Positions 1 through 7,375 of a stretch of 24,942 bases of DNA are shown here, in pieces. A model generated the notes under the pieces. That model was not told the DNA's origin. It did not search any database and saw only the letters and a list, made by a program, of their open reading frames with translations. Every line of letters starts with the position of its first letter. Positions within the stretch are counted from its first letter, which is position 1. A program made the translations under genes and the position numbers. The DNA is from JBEKHI01 sp050012355. GTDB taxonomy: Bacteria; Actinomycetota; Actinomycetes; Streptosporangiales; Streptosporangiaceae. Where the stretch lies: NCBI GenBank assembly GCA_050012355.1, contig JBEKHI010000073.1:1-24942 (forward strand). Direction: 5' to 3'.

Positions 1-1149
1 GAAGACGGTGGCGACCTCGACCATGCCCGCCGCTCCGTTGGTGGTGTGCAGGTCGATGCTGAGGTTCGCCTGGTTCGCCGCTTTCAGTAGCGACTTGGCC
101 TCCGCGATGTCCTGAGTCCGCTGCGGCAGCGCGTGATCGTACCCGGCGTCGAAGGGCGAGTAGAGGTCGTTGCCGACGAACCCGTAGCCGGACAGTACCT
201 GCTCGATGATCCCCTGCCTGTCCACGATCAGCCGCATCGCCTGGCGGACCCTGACGTCATCGAAGGGCGGTATGTCGATGGCCATGCACAGCGGGATCCA
301 GCCTCCGGTCTTGGAGATCAGGGCCTGCATGCCACGCGACTCCACCACCGTCACCTGTGAGGGCGGCAGGTCGGTCATCGCGTCGAGCTGGCCCCCGAGG
401 AGCGCGTTCACCTGGGCAGTGGAGTCATTGAAGTCGATGATCGTCACCGTGTCGAAGTACGGCTCGCCGCTGCGCCAGTAGTTGGGGTTGCGCTCGCTCA
501 CGCTCTGCTGGCCGGGAGTGAACGACTTGAGTTTGTAGGCGCCGGTGCCGATCTGCGGGTGCGGGTACGCCTGGTAGCCCACGGGTACGATGCCGAAGGT
601 GTAGCTGGCCAGGGTCTGCGGAATCGTCGAGTCGGGACTAATCAGCGGAAGCAGCACGGTGTACTTGTCGAGCGCCTTGATGCCCGCCACGTCCATCGTG
701 CCGGTGGCGGAGTACCCGGTAAGCCCGTTGCTCTTCGTCGCGATGCGCTGGATCGAGTAGATGACGTCGTCGGCCGTCATCGTCTTGCCGTTCTGGAACT
801 CGACCCCCTGGCGCAGGTGGATTGTGTACTGCTTTGAGTTGTCCTGGGTGTAGCTCTCGGCCAGGCCGTCCGTGGTCAGCTGATAATTATCATCGAAGGT
901 GAGCAGCGTCTCGAACGCGCTTACCAGGCGTGCCTGGTCCGGCTTGGTGATGATGTTCTGCCCGTCAAAGAGATCCTTGGAACCGCCGCCGGTGACCCCT
1001 AGCCGGAAGTTACCGCCGCGCTTAGGCGTTCCCCCGCCGGTGGCGGAGCCCGATCCAGTGGACCCCGAATCGCATGCGGCGGCCAGTCCGCCGACCACGG
1101 CTAGGCTCGCGGCTCCGGTGATGACCTGACGCCGGGATAGATCCGTCAT
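1..1149 (-). CDS. ABC transporter substrate-binding lipoprotein, family 5 (partial, C-terminus outside window)
   Basis: The product is the extracellular solute-binding component of an ABC importer (SBP_bac_5, the peptide/nickel/opine class). The first 383 residues are visible; the rest lies beyond base 1. The start ATG (1149) has AGAAGGG seven bases upstream. The N-terminus has a twin-arginine motif (SRRQVI, residues 5-10), a hydrophobic stretch and a lipobox ending at Cys26, so export by Tat and lipid anchoring on the outer face of the membrane are likely. Family signatures follow: a KRGGNFRLG opening, FETLLTFDDNYQL, LRQGVEFQNGKTMTADDVIYS, IGTGAYKLKSF and NPNYW. The gene diverges from iclR and the carnitine operon, and its upstream region carries the same 17-bp motif (1252-1268), so I infer it feeds that pathway. 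The ligand is not readable from sequence. Family assignment is firm; the substrate is speculative. Confidence 0.92.
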   Translation of the reverse strand, partial: MTDLSRRQVITGAASLAVVGGLAAACDSGSTGSGSATGGGTPKRGGNFRLGVTGGGSKDLFDGQNIITKPDQARLVSAFETLLTFDDNYQLTTDGLAESYTQDNSKQYTIHLRQGVEFQNGKTMTADDVIYSIQRIATKSNGLTGYSATGTMDVAGIKALDKYTVLLPLISPDSTIPQTLASYTFGIVPVGYQAYPHPQIGTGAYKLKSFTPGQQSVSERNPNYWRSGEPYFDTVTIIDFNDSTAQVNALLGGQLDAMTDLPPSQVTVVESRGMQALISKTGGWIPLCMAIDIPPFDDVRVRQAMRLIVDRQGIIEQVLSGYGFVGNDLYSPFDAGYDHALPQRTQDIAEAKSLLKAANQANLSIDLHTTNGAAGMVEVATVF

Positions 1150-1251
1150 ATGCTGACCCTTCTGGTTGGGGCTCCGTGCTGGTGGCATCGGGGATCAACG
1201 ACGGCGTCAACCCACCTCTGTGGATAAAGCGTCACGGCCGATAGAGCATTA

Positions 1252-1268
1252 CGTCGCGGATTACGAAC
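1252..1268 (-). promoter_or_regulatory. Candidate IclR operator upstream of binding-protein gene
   Basis: Read on the minus strand this is GTTCGTAATCCGCGACG. It matches the site in front of iclR (1829-1845, GTTCGTATTATGCGACG) at 14 of 17 positions and the site in front of the BKACE gene (2721-2737) at 12 of 17. It lies about 100 bases upstream of the binding-protein start. The match is seen directly; binding by the neighbouring IclR protein is inferred. Confidence 0.5.
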
Positions 1269-1273
1269 CAAAA

Positions 1274-1288
1274 TCGCAGTATGTGCGA
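1274..1288. promoter_or_regulatory. TCGCA-N5-TGCGA inverted repeat
   Basis: A perfect 5-5-5 inverted repeat lies six bases from the candidate IclR site at 1252-1268. Its half-sites resemble the TCG...CGA core of the iclR-proximal site (TCGTATTATGCGA, 1831-1843). It may be a second binding site in the same promoter. The arms are short, so chance is possible. Confidence 0.35.
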
Positions 1289-1828
1289 CGTTGATAACTT
1301 AGTAACCTGGCTGTTGCGTCCTGTCAACCTCCTCATCGCAGGTTGAATCCGTGTTGTTATCCTGGGTAAGAATGGGCGCGACTGTGGGGCTCTCTGTGCG
1401 AACCGGACAGCACGGGCCGCACGCCAAGATTTCGGTACCCGCTCTGAAGCCATGGTCGCCCGGGCGCGAGCGTTGCCAACCATAGCTACGAGAGCGGATT
1501 GCCCTCGAGTTCAGTAATCTCGGGGTGTTCCGCCGTTATCTCGTGTGGCGGGAACCGGCTGGGGTCCGGGATCGGAACTCGTTCCATGTCGGTGGGGCCA
1601 GGCAACCGAGGGCCAGCCGGCGGACTCTGCCCGCCGTAGCGCCGCTACCAGGCTGTCGGGAAACATCATTTGGACGGCCAGTGGGCGCCCGGCTTGCCGT
1701 ACAGTTCGGCCAGAGTCGGCGAGAGCGCGTCTAGACCGTCGCCGTGCGCTGCCAGAGCGAGAGAGGCGCGTCGATTATGGCATGGAACTCACCGTTAAGT
1801 AAAAGGGTGTTCGGTTAGAGCGACGAGC

Positions 1829-1856
1829 GTTCGTATTATGCGACGATGGTACGAAC
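1829..1856 (+). promoter_or_regulatory. Candidate autoregulatory IclR operator
   Basis: GTTCGTATTATGCGACG (1829-1845) contains a near-palindromic core, TCGTATTATGCGA. The wider segment is bounded by GTTCGTA (1829-1835) and its exact complement TACGAAC (1850-1856). It sits just upstream of the preferred iclR start (1889) and shares its sequence with sites before the binding-protein gene and the carnitine operon. IclR-family regulators commonly bind palindromic sites at their own promoters. Confidence 0.5.
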
Positions 1857-1888
1857 AGGGAGCTTTGATCAATGGAGGGGATGTGGAC

Positions 1889-2707
1889 GTGGGCGCGCCA
1901 TACAACGCCCCGGATCGGGCGGCCGGCGGGCGGGTGCAGTCGGTGGAGCGAGCGCTTGCACTATTGCGGGCCATCGCCGACACGTCGCCGCGGGGGGACA
2001 CGGTTGCCGAGCTTGCCCTGGCCTGCGGCATCAACCGGGCGACCGCGTGGCGGCTGCTGGCTACCCTGGAAGACCACGGAATGGTGGATCGCGACCCGGC
2101 CACCAACCGCTACCAGATCGGCTACGCCGTGGCCCCGATCGCCGCGGCATCCGGAACCAGTGGGCTGGTCCGCCGCACTCATCACGTGCTGGAGCAGGTC
2201 TGCGCGCAAACCGGAGAGGTGGCCAGCCTTGCCGTGGGCCGGCGATCCGGCGTGGTGTACGTGGACGAGGTGGCGCCGTCGGCGGTGCTGACCGTCAGCT
2301 GGCTCGGCCGACCGGTTCCACTGCACGCCACCTCTACCGGCAAGGCATGGCTGGCGTGGCTGCCCGAGCAGGAGGCGCGCGAGGCCGCGGGCACGGTCCT
2401 TGAGCGCTTCACGGACGCGACCATCACCGACATCTCCCGGCTCACCGATGAGCTTAGGCAGACCCGCGAGCAGGGATACGCCGTCTGCGCCGGCGAACTC
2501 GAGTCGGCGTTGTACGGGGTGTCAGTTCCCGTGCTGCCGCGGGGCGGGGGCCGGGCGCTCGCGGTGTTCAGCATCTGGGGACCAGCCGACCGGGTTCCGC
2601 CGTCGCGGTTCGAAGCGCTCGGTGCCATCGCCATGGAGGCCGCGGCATCGGCGGAGAGGGCGCTGCGCGATTTATTCACGCTGGCCGGGGGCCTTGACAA
2701 CTACTAG
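1889..2707 (+). CDS. IclR-family transcriptional regulator
   Basis: This is a DNA-binding regulator with the two-part IclR layout. An N-terminal winged helix-turn-helix (about residues 14-75, RVQSVERALALLRAIAD through NRATAWRLLATLEDHGMV) is followed by a C-terminal effector-binding domain (about 90-260, with TGEVASLAVG, SWLGRPVPLHATSTGKAWLA and a GYAVCAGELE segment). I chose GTG 1889 because GGAGGGG (1874-1880) is correctly spaced and the candidate operator lies just upstream. An in-frame ATG at 1838 would give 289 residues, but it falls inside the operator and lacks a ribosome site. The gene sits directly before the carnitine-type operon in the same direction. In Pseudomonas aeruginosa the carnitine operon is controlled by a different family (CdhR, AraC-like), so IclR control would be a different solution. 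The effector may be carnitine or a pathway intermediate. Confidence 0.93.
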   Translation: MGAPYNAPDRAAGGRVQSVERALALLRAIADTSPRGDTVAELALACGINRATAWRLLATLEDHGMVDRDPATNRYQIGYAVAPIAAASGTSGLVRRTHHVLEQVCAQTGEVASLAVGRRSGVVYVDEVAPSAVLTVSWLGRPVPLHATSTGKAWLAWLPEQEAREAAGTVLERFTDATITDISRLTDELRQTREQGYAVCAGELESALYGVSVPVLPRGGGRALAVFSIWGPADRVPPSRFEALGAIAMEAAASAERALRDLFTLAGGLDNY

Positions 2708-2720
2708 TAGCGAGGTGATC

Positions 2721-2751
2721 GTTCATATAGCGCGATGAATGCTCGTTATAT
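2721..2751 (+). promoter_or_regulatory. Candidate IclR operator and promoter of the BKACE operon
   Basis: GTTCATATAGCGCGATG (2721-2737) matches the iclR-proximal site at 12 of 17 positions and has flanking TTCAT/ATGAA half-sites (2722-2726, 2735-2739). TTATAT (2746-2751) is a plausible -10, and the operator would cover the -35 region about 17 bases upstream. The operon's GTG start is at 2770. Motif sharing is observed; the promoter assignment is inferred. Confidence 0.45.
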
Positions 2752-2769
2752 GCAGTCCTGGAGGTTTCC

Positions 2770-3708
2770 GTGGCGCTACCTCGCAAGGTCATCATCACGT
2801 GCGCGGTGACCGGGTCTGGTCATACGCCGACGATGTCGCCGTACTTGCCGTACACCGTCGAGGATGTGGTCGCCCAGTCGGTCGCCGCGGTCGAGGCGGG
2901 CGCGTCGGTCATCCACCTGCATGCCCGCGACCCGAGAGACGGCAGCCCGACAGCGGACCCAGCCGTCTTCCTGCAGTACCTCAAGGCGATCAAGTCCGAG
3001 ACCGACGCGGTCATCAGCATCACCAGCGGTGGCGGTACCGGGATGTCGGTCGAGGAACGGCTGCGGGTCATCTACGAGACCAAGCCGGAGCTGTGCACAC
3101 TTAATCTGGGCACCTTCAACTACGGAAGCTTCCCGATGATCGGCAAGTACGCCGGCAGGTGGAAGTTCGACTGGGAGGAGCCCTACCTAGAGAGCACCCG
3201 CACCGAGCCCTTCGTCAGCACATTCGCCGACATCGAGCACATGCTAAAGGATGTCGGCGCGAGCACCGGTGCCCGTTTCGAGTACGAGGCTTACGATGTG
3301 GGCCACCTCTATACGCTCGCTTACTATCTCGACGCGGGCCTGGTGAAACCGCCGATCTTTCTGCAGACGATCCTCGGTGTCATGGGGGGCATCGGCGCCG
3401 GAGTCGATCACCTCGCGCACATGAAGGCCACCGCGGACCGCCTGTTCGGGGACGCGCTGCAATGGTCCGTGCTCGGCGCTGGCCGGCATCAGTTCAACAT
3501 GATCACGGTTTCCGCCGTGATGGGCTCGCACGTCCGGGTCGGGCTGGAGGACGGCTTGTACCTCGGCAAGGGCCGGCTCGCCGAGTCCAACGCCGAGCAG
3601 GTGGCGAAGATCGTGCGCATCCTGGGTGAACTGTCGCTGGACGTGGCGACCCCGGCCGATGCCCGCCAGATCCTCGGGCTCAAGGGCATCGACCAGGTCG
3701 GCTGGTGA
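2770..3708 (+). CDS. cdhC: BKACE-family beta-keto acid cleavage enzyme, probable 3-dehydrocarnitine cleavage
   Basis: BKACE (DUF849) enzymes are zinc-dependent TIM barrels that condense a beta-keto acid with an acyl-CoA and release acetoacetate. The protein has 312 residues, typical for the family. The expected metal ligands are present: His49 and His51 in HLHARD, and Glu260 in RVGLEDG, with the conserved Arg256 and Asp261 beside it. The SITSGGGTGMS segment is another family hallmark. The GTG start at 2770 has GGAGG (2760-2764) five bases upstream. Its stop overlaps the next gene's start by 4 bases (GTGA). BKACE substrates vary widely, and specificity here is inferred from context: with a carnitine-dehydrogenase-like gene and a hotdog thioesterase in the same order as P. 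aeruginosa cdhC-cdhA-cdhB, the likely reaction is 3-dehydrocarnitine + acetyl-CoA -> betainyl-CoA + acetoacetate. Family very sure; substrate fairly sure. Confidence 0.9.
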   Translation: MALPRKVIITCAVTGSGHTPTMSPYLPYTVEDVVAQSVAAVEAGASVIHLHARDPRDGSPTADPAVFLQYLKAIKSETDAVISITSGGGTGMSVEERLRVIYETKPELCTLNLGTFNYGSFPMIGKYAGRWKFDWEEPYLESTRTEPFVSTFADIEHMLKDVGASTGARFEYEAYDVGHLYTLAYYLDAGLVKPPIFLQTILGVMGGIGAGVDHLAHMKATADRLFGDALQWSVLGAGRHQFNMITVSAVMGSHVRVGLEDGLYLGKGRLAESNAEQVAKIVRILGELSLDVATPADARQILGLKGIDQVGW

Positions 3709-4664
3709 GCGACGGCGCCCGCCCGGCTCCGGAGGACGTGCGGACAGTCGCCATCGTCGGTGCCGGTGTCATCGGGTCGGGCTGGGCCGCGCACTTCCTG
3801 CGGATGGGCTACGACGTCGTCGCCTGGGATCCCGGCCCCGGCGCGGCGGGGCGGCTGACCGACTTCGTCGGCGCGACCTGGGCCGCCCTCGAGCGGCTTG
3901 GCCTGCGCGAGGGTGCCTCCGCGAAGCGATTGCGGTTCGCCGGCACCCTCGCCGAAGCGGTGGCGGACGCGCAGTTCGTCCAGGAATCCGCCCCGGAGGT
4001 GCTCGACGCCAAGATCTCGCTGCTCGCCGAGATCGACGCCGCGACACCGCGGGATGTGATCATCGGGTCGAGTACGTCCGGATTCCTGATGTCGGATATG
4101 GCCATCGGTACCACATCGCCGGGACGGTTCGTCGTGGGCCACCCGTTCAACCCTCCGTACCTGATACCGCTCGTCGAGATCGTCGGGGGCCGGGACACCG
4201 ACCCGGCGGCCATCACGTGGGCGGAAAAGTTCTACGCTCATACCGGCAAGGTCTGCCTGACGATGGATCGTGAAGTACCTGGCTTCGTGGGTAACCGGCT
4301 CCAGGAGGCGCTGTGGCGCGAGGCGCTGCACATGATCGACTCCGGGCAGGCGACCGTCCAGCAGATCGATGACGCGATCAGCCACGGACCCGGGCTGCGA
4401 TGGGCGCTGATGGGACCCATGCTTACCTTCCACCTGGCTGGCGGGCAGGGCGGGATGGCGCACATGCTCGACCACTTCGGCCCGGCTTTGCTGGAGCCTT
4501 GGACCCGGCTCACCGCCCCGGAACTCACCCCCCGGCTTCGTGACCAGGTCGTCGCGGGCGTCGCGGAATCCGTTGGCGATGTGACGGTCCAGCAACTAGA
4601 ACGGCAGCGCGACGAATTCCTCACAGACCTGCTGCTATTGCTGCAGAAGCACCGCCGTGCCTGA
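3705..4664 (+). CDS. cdhA: L-carnitine dehydrogenase-like 3-hydroxyacyl-CoA dehydrogenase family protein
   Basis: This is an NAD-dependent dehydrogenase of the 3-hydroxyacyl-CoA dehydrogenase superfamily, 319 residues, close to the usual length of carnitine dehydrogenases. An N-terminal Rossmann fold carries GAGVIG (Gly19, Gly21, Gly24). The catalytic-type His146 is in GHPFNPP, followed by the conserved Glu in LVEIVGG. The C-terminal helical domain contains SHGPGLRWALMGPMLTFHL and an AGGQGGMAHML stretch that resemble L-carnitine dehydrogenases rather than beta-oxidation enzymes. It would oxidise L-carnitine to 3-dehydrocarnitine, the substrate of the upstream BKACE. The GTG start overlaps the upstream stop by 4 bases, indicating translational coupling, and the end overlaps the next gene by 8 bases. 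A different beta-hydroxy acid remains possible. Confidence 0.88.
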   Translation: MSDGARPAPEDVRTVAIVGAGVIGSGWAAHFLRMGYDVVAWDPGPGAAGRLTDFVGATWAALERLGLREGASAKRLRFAGTLAEAVADAQFVQESAPEVLDAKISLLAEIDAATPRDVIIGSSTSGFLMSDMAIGTTSPGRFVVGHPFNPPYLIPLVEIVGGRDTDPAAITWAEKFYAHTGKVCLTMDREVPGFVGNRLQEALWREALHMIDSGQATVQQIDDAISHGPGLRWALMGPMLTFHLAGGQGGMAHMLDHFGPALLEPWTRLTAPELTPRLRDQVVAGVAESVGDVTVQQLERQRDEFLTDLLLLLQKHRRA

Positions 4665-5094
4665 CTCGGCCCGGTACGCGCGTTACCGGACCGAGGTACG
4701 TCAGGAGTGGATCGATTACAACGGGCACCTGACCGACGCCGCCTACGCCATTGTGCTGAGCGAGGCCAACGAGATGCTGCTCGCTGACCTCGGCCTGAGC
4801 GAGGACTACCGTGCTGGCACGGGATGCGCGATGTATACCGTGGAGTGTCATATCCGCTATCTGGCGGAAAGCAAACTGGGCGATATTCTCCAGGCCGTGA
4901 GTCTCCTGGCGGCCGCAGATGCCAAGCGCCTGCGAGTGCACACGTCGCTGAGCCGCGGCGATGGGGCGACGGTCGTCACCGGGGAGCATCTCTACCTGCA
5001 CGTCGATGTGGCGACCGGGCGGGTGACACCGATGCCGGCCGATCGCTGGACGGGCGTCGCAGGCCTGCTGTCCGCGCACGCGCCGCTCGAATAG
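4657..5094 (+). CDS. cdhB: Hotdog-fold thioesterase, probable betainyl-CoA thioesterase
   Basis: This small acyl-CoA thioesterase of the 4-hydroxybenzoyl-CoA type has 145 residues with an N-terminal hotdog motif: QEWIDYNGHLTDAAYAIVLS, with Asp20 and His24 in the active-site region. The start is GTG 4657, overlapping the dehydrogenase stop (4662-4664). No separate ribosome site is evident, so expression is probably coupled. As the third gene of the operon it would hydrolyse betainyl-CoA to glycine betaine and CoA, completing the carnitine route and yielding an osmoprotectant or carbon source. No further betaine demethylation genes are in this window. The fold is clear; substrate specificity rests on context. 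Confidence 0.85.
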   Translation: MPDSARYARYRTEVRQEWIDYNGHLTDAAYAIVLSEANEMLLADLGLSEDYRAGTGCAMYTVECHIRYLAESKLGDILQAVSLLAAADAKRLRVHTSLSRGDGATVVTGEHLYLHVDVATGRVTPMPADRWTGVAGLLSAHAPLE

Positions 5095-5123
5095 GCTGCC
5101 ATCGCCGCGTGGCGGGCCCGTGA

Positions 5124-6029
5124 TCAGCCGTTGAGCAACCGGCCGCGGTAGCCGAGCGCGAACTCGCGGAACGCCGTGGCCGGTTCGGTGAGTTCGCGGT
5201 CGGCTAGCCAGGTCAGGCAGACCGTCCTGGCCGCCCGTGGCTCGGTGATCCTGATCGCCTTCACCGCCGGGTCTTGCTCCGGAGCCGCGGGCAGCAACGC
5301 GACGCCGAGGCCGGCGCCGACCAGGCCATGGATGGTGGCGACCTGCTCGCCCTCGAACACGATGCGCGGAGCGAAGCCCGCCGTATGGCATAGCTCGTCG
5401 GTGATGAGCCGCAGCCCGTGACCTGGCGGCGTGCAGATGAAATCCTCGGTGGCCGCGTCCGCCAGCTTGATCGCTGATCTGCTCGAGAGCCGGTGTCCGG
5501 CGGGCACCACCAGGTCGACCCGCTGCTCGTCGAGCGGTGCGGCCACCACCCCAGGGGCGGTCGGCAGCGGCACTGTCAGGCACATGTCGACATCGCCGGC
5601 CAGTAGCCGTTCGAGCATGCCCGATGCGCTGCCCTGGACCAGCGAGAACCGCATTGCCGGGTGGCTGGACCGGAAACCGCGCAACAAGTGCGGCACCACG
5701 TCGGTTCCGAGAGTGTGCAGGAACGCCAGGGCGACTCGGCCGTGTTCCGGGTCCACCTCGCCGGTGAGCTGGTCGAGGGTGCCCTGAAGGATGGCCAGCG
5801 CTCGTTCCGCTGACTCGGACAGCAGCCGGCCGTGCCGGGTCAGTTTGATGTTACGGCCGGGACGAGTGAAGAGCGGGACACCGAGATCGCTTTCCAGCCG
5901 CGCGATGGTGCGCGAGAGCGTGGGCTGCGGCACGCCCAGCTGGTCGGCGGCGCGGGTGAGGTGTTCGTCGCGGGCGACGGCGGCGAACTGCCGCAGCCTC
6001 GGCACCAGGGCGTCCAAGCCTTCATTCAT
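5124..6029 (-). CDS. LysR-family transcriptional regulator
   Basis: The protein has 301 residues with the standard LysR arrangement. An N-terminal helix-turn-helix (about residues 8-67, LRQFAAVARDEHLTRAADQL, then PQPTLSRTIARLESDLGVPLF) precedes a periplasmic-binding-protein-like effector domain (about 90-295). It is convergent with the thioesterase gene and divergent from the MFS exporter gene, which suggests it controls that exporter. The ATG (6029) lies inside the palindrome ATTCATATATGAAT. No ribosome site is visible and a TATGAT hexamer sits about seven bases before the ATG, so the message may be leaderless. A tie to carnitine metabolism is not indicated beyond adjacency. Confidence 0.93.
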   Translation of the reverse strand: MNEGLDALVPRLRQFAAVARDEHLTRAADQLGVPQPTLSRTIARLESDLGVPLFTRPGRNIKLTRHGRLLSESAERALAILQGTLDQLTGEVDPEHGRVALAFLHTLGTDVVPHLLRGFRSSHPAMRFSLVQGSASGMLERLLAGDVDMCLTVPLPTAPGVVAAPLDEQRVDLVVPAGHRLSSRSAIKLADAATEDFICTPPGHGLRLITDELCHTAGFAPRIVFEGEQVATIHGLVGAGLGVALLPAAPEQDPAVKAIRITEPRAARTVCLTWLADRELTEPATAFREFALGYRGRLLNG

Positions 6030-6072
6030 ATATGAATCATATGTTGGTGATTCATATATTGGACGTATGAAT
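6024..6072. promoter_or_regulatory. Compact lysR/MFS divergent operator with ATTCATA half-sites
   Basis: Four copies of one 7-base half-site lie in 49 bases: ATTCATA at 6024-6030, TATGAAT at 6031-6037 (together a perfect 14-bp palindrome), ATTCATA at 6050-6056 and TATGAAT at 6066-6072 (an inverted pair with a 9-base gap). LysR tetramers usually contact two such sites. The first palindrome covers the lysR start codon, consistent with autorepression. Confidence 0.65.
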
Positions 6073-6095
6073 GGCTTCCGGCCTAGCGTGATTGC

Positions 6096-7334
6096 ATGCT
6101 TCAGGAAGCTCCGCTCTCGGTCCAGGCGCCCCAGCCACTGCGGCCCGGCGATCAGGGAATGGGGCGGATCAGGCTAGGGCTGTTCGCGGCCGGCTTGTCG
6201 ACGTTCGCACTGCTCTATGTGCTGCAGCCGCTGCTGCCCCAGCTCGCGGGGTCGTTTCACCTGTCGCCGGCCGGGTCATCGCTGGCGATGTCGGCCGGGA
6301 CCGGTGCGCTGGCGGTGGCGGTGATTCCGGTCAGCTCGCTGTCCGAGGTCTTCGGCCGTCGCCGGATCATGGTGATCTCGGTGCTGCTGGCATCCGTGCT
6401 TGGCCTCATGGTGCCGTTGAGCCCGTCGTTCCCGGTCCTGGTGGCGCTGCGGGTGCTGCAGGGGTTCGCACTGGCCGGGGTGCCGGGCGTGGCGATGGCG
6501 TATCTGACCGAGGAGGTACATCGCGGCTCGCTTGGCCGGGCGATGGGGCTATTCGTGGGCGGGAACGCGATCGGCGGCCTCATCGGGCGCATCGGAGCGG
6601 GTGTGCTGACCGATTTCGGAGGCTGGCGGCTCGCGGTGCTGGGGGTGAGCGGGTTCGCGCTCGGCTGCGCGTTGCTGTTCGTGGCGATGCTGCCGCCGTC
6701 GTCGTTCTTCACGCCCGCGCCGCTCCGCCTCCGCGCGCTTGGCGCTAGCCTGGCGGCCAACCTGCGCGACCTCGGCCTAGCCCGGCTGTACCTGATCGGT
6801 TTCGCGCTGATGGGCGGGTTCGTAACCGTCTACAACTACCTGACCTTCCGGTTGTCGGGCGCGCCGTTCCGGTTGTCCGCAACGGTGATCGGGTCGCTGT
6901 TCATCGTGTACCTCGCGGGGACTTACTCCTCCGCCCTGGCGGGGCGGCTAGCAGACCGGTTCGGGCGGTACTCCGTCCTCATCACGGGATTCCTGGTGAT
7001 GATGGGCGGCGTCCTGCTGACGCTGCCCGCCGTGCTAGCGGTAATCGTGATCGGGCTCGTGGTGATGACCGGAGGGTTCTTCGCCGCGCACTCGGTCGCC
7101 TCCGGCTGGGTGGGGGCGCGGGCCAAGGTCGCGCCCGCCCAGGCGTCGGCGCTGTACCTGTGCGCGTACTACATCGGCTCCAGCGTCGCCGGCTCGATCG
7201 GCGGGGTCTTCTACGGCAGCGGCGACTGGGGCTCAACAGTGGTGTTCGTGCTGGTGCTGCTGCTCGTGGGCCTCGCCTGCGGGGGATCTCTCTGGTTCTC
7301 GCGTGAGGGTTGCGGTTCTGCTGGGCATAAGTGA
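6096..7334 (+). CDS. MFS transporter, YnfM-like, 12 transmembrane segments
   Basis: This is an integral membrane transporter of the major facilitator superfamily, 412 residues. The cytoplasmic loop motif between helices 2 and 3 is present (SSLSEVFGRRRIMVIS). The AMGLFVGGNAIGGLIGR stretch in the fifth helix is typical of the YnfM/arabinose-permease-like export branch. Hydrophobic segments continue to the C-terminus. The chosen ATG (6096) has no clear ribosome site; an internal ATG at 6159 would remove 21 hydrophilic residues and is the alternative. It diverges from lysR across a shared operator, so export of a compound sensed by LysR is the simplest reading. The substrate is unknown. Confidence 0.88.
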   Translation: MLQEAPLSVQAPQPLRPGDQGMGRIRLGLFAAGLSTFALLYVLQPLLPQLAGSFHLSPAGSSLAMSAGTGALAVAVIPVSSLSEVFGRRRIMVISVLLASVLGLMVPLSPSFPVLVALRVLQGFALAGVPGVAMAYLTEEVHRGSLGRAMGLFVGGNAIGGLIGRIGAGVLTDFGGWRLAVLGVSGFALGCALLFVAMLPPSSFFTPAPLRLRALGASLAANLRDLGLARLYLIGFALMGGFVTVYNYLTFRLSGAPFRLSATVIGSLFIVYLAGTYSSALAGRLADRFGRYSVLITGFLVMMGGVLLTLPAVLAVIVIGLVVMTGGFFAAHSVASGWVGARAKVAPAQASALYLCAYYIGSSVAGSIGGVFYGSGDWGSTVVFVLVLLLVGLACGGSLWFSREGCGSAGHK

Positions 7335-7375
7335 CGATGATCACTGGTCTAGACAAGCTCAACGAGGAGCGCGCC

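Larger units (their letters stand above)
1150..1888. other. Divergent intergenic region between binding-protein gene and iclR
   Basis: This stretch of about 740 bases separates two divergent genes. I found no convincing coding region: short open frames (for example 1525-1802 on the plus strand) have no ribosome site and no recognisable protein. It is less GC-rich than the genes, especially around 1240-1320 and 1790-1850, where promoter-like AT-rich patches and the proposed IclR sites lie. The middle (about 1330-1780) holds nothing I can name. Confidence 0.6.

Noticed and set aside
1232..1802. Small open frames in the region between the binding-protein gene and iclR
   Set aside because: No ribosome sites, no recognisable sequence, and they overlap promoter-like and operator-like DNA.
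3489..4595. 368-codon minus-strand open frame opposite the carnitine dehydrogenase
   Set aside because: A shadow of the coding strand, Arg/Gly/Pro-rich with no domain; the plus strand carries a clear dehydrogenase.
4621..5583. 320-codon minus-strand open frame across the thioesterase and lysR end
   Set aside because: It is antisense to the thioesterase and in the wrong frame of lysR, with an Arg/Gly-rich translation lacking domain features.
7331..7375. Upstream start for pyrophosphatase adding 15 residues
   Set aside because: It overlaps the MFS stop without a ribosome site; ATG 7376 has GAGGAG and matches family N-termini (MEVEVIVEVPQGSRNKY).
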